Shown here: piece by piece, positions 41,859 through 42,115 of the stretch
How positions within the stretch are numbered: the stretch's first letter is position 1
Layout of the letters: every line of letters begins with the position of its first letter
From: Balneolales bacterium
GTDB lineage: Bacteria > Bacteroidota > Rhodothermia > Balneolales > Natronogracilivirgulaceae
Direction of reading: 5' to 3'
Length of the DNA stretch: 42,115 nt
NCBI GenBank assembly: GCA_007128425.1
Contig: SKXL01000103.1
Location: forward strand, 1-42,115
Translations under genes and position numbers: made by a program
The notes under the pieces: generated by a model
What the model was told of the DNA's origin: nothing
Seen by the model: only the letters and a program-made list of their open reading frames with translations
The model's database searches: none

Positions 41859-41869
41859 CAAATAATTGC

Positions 41870-42115
41870 TTATGACTCCTGTTTCGCAACAGGTTCGTAC
41901 ATTTTCTCCAGCTCAACGTACTGGCGCCAGCGCTCATTCACAAACTGCTGTGCCTGCTTCATATACTGCGAGGCAACGGCGGGATGTGATTTCGAGAGCA
42001 TCAGATAACGCATCTCGTTGTAGGCGTAATCCTTGAACGGCACCTTCGGATCCCTGGAATCAAGCGAGAAGGGGTTCTTGCCATCTTTTACCATTAACGG
42101 ATTGAAGCGGAACAG
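41870..42115 (-). CDS. nifJ: Pyruvate:ferredoxin (flavodoxin) oxidoreductase, C-terminal end (rest outside window)
   Basis: The last 81 codons of a minus-strand gene open to the window edge. RFNPLMVKDGKNPFSLDS and KVPFKDYAYNEMRYLMLSK match the conserved C-terminus of single-chain NifJ/PFOR ('RFNP.L...GKNPF.LDSK.P..p...Y...E.RY..L'). The enzyme oxidises pyruvate to acetyl-CoA and CO2 with reduction of ferredoxin or flavodoxin. Next to the DHOD-like gene and an EFG-less nuo cluster, this suggests a ferredoxin-linked electron path. Confidence 0.9.
   Translation of the reverse strand: MFRFNPLMVKDGKNPFSLDSRDPKVPFKDYAYNEMRYLMLSKSHPAVASQYMKQAQQFVNERWRQYVELEKMYEPVAKQES

Overview
The window (about 42 kb, roughly 50% GC) looks like chromosomal DNA from a Bacteroidota-related bacterium, most likely of the Balneolia/Rhodothermia type; this is inferred from gene content, not from a search. 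Clues are a PorP/SprF-family outer-membrane protein, FlgD/CHU_C-like Ig modules, an OlsF-like two-domain aminolipid acyltransferase, a tricorn-type protease, a DUF3347 protein, many SPII lipoproteins, AT-rich start regions with few Shine-Dalgarno sequences, and a nifJ / dihydroorotate-dehydrogenase-like / nuo arrangement. No tRNA, rRNA, insertion sequence, prophage or CRISPR array was seen.

Layout. 1-7 kb: 3' end of hisS with a probable terminator, an AsmA/DUF748-like anchored protein, a two-domain acyltransferase (minus strand), and the clpS-clpA pair. 7-16 kb: mostly secreted or envelope proteins, namely a two-domain fasciclin lipoprotein, a 1095-aa tricorn-like protease with its own terminator, a DUF3347 protein, a D-aminoacylase-type amidohydrolase, the remains of a saccharopine-dehydrogenase-type gene (frameshifted and internally deleted, easily overlooked because its antisense strand has long ORFs), and an OprP-like porin. 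15.9-17.1 kb: an MscS-family channel.

17.3-26.4 kb is the most interesting part: ten tightly packed plus-strand genes, several joined by TAATG or abutting stop/start junctions. They encode a TPR lipoprotein, a secreted FlgD/CHU_C-like protein, a PorP/SprF barrel fused to a FlgD-like domain, an ExbB/TolQ motor subunit, an Ig-like protein overlapping it at an A10 tract, two ExbD-like proteins, a TonB/TolA-like anchored protein without a recognisable TonB C-terminus, a second TPR lipoprotein and a periplasmic protein of unknown family. The composition suggests a proton-motive-force-driven inner-to-outer membrane machine related in logic, but not in parts, to Ton/Tol and the GldLM motor of type IX secretion. 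Its substrate is unknown.

26.5-29.5 kb: a COG1313 radical SAM protein, an L,D-transpeptidase-fold protein whose catalytic Cys is Ser, an FKBP lipoprotein and a HEPN-like protein. 29.6-42.1 kb (minus strand): the 3' end of nifJ, a dihydroorotate-dehydrogenase-like flavoprotein, and nuoA-B-C-D-H-I-J-K-L-M-N. nuoE, nuoF and nuoG are absent from the expected place between nuoD and nuoH. This fits an 11-subunit complex I that may take electrons from a ferredoxin, perhaps the one reduced by the neighbouring pyruvate:ferredoxin oxidoreductase.
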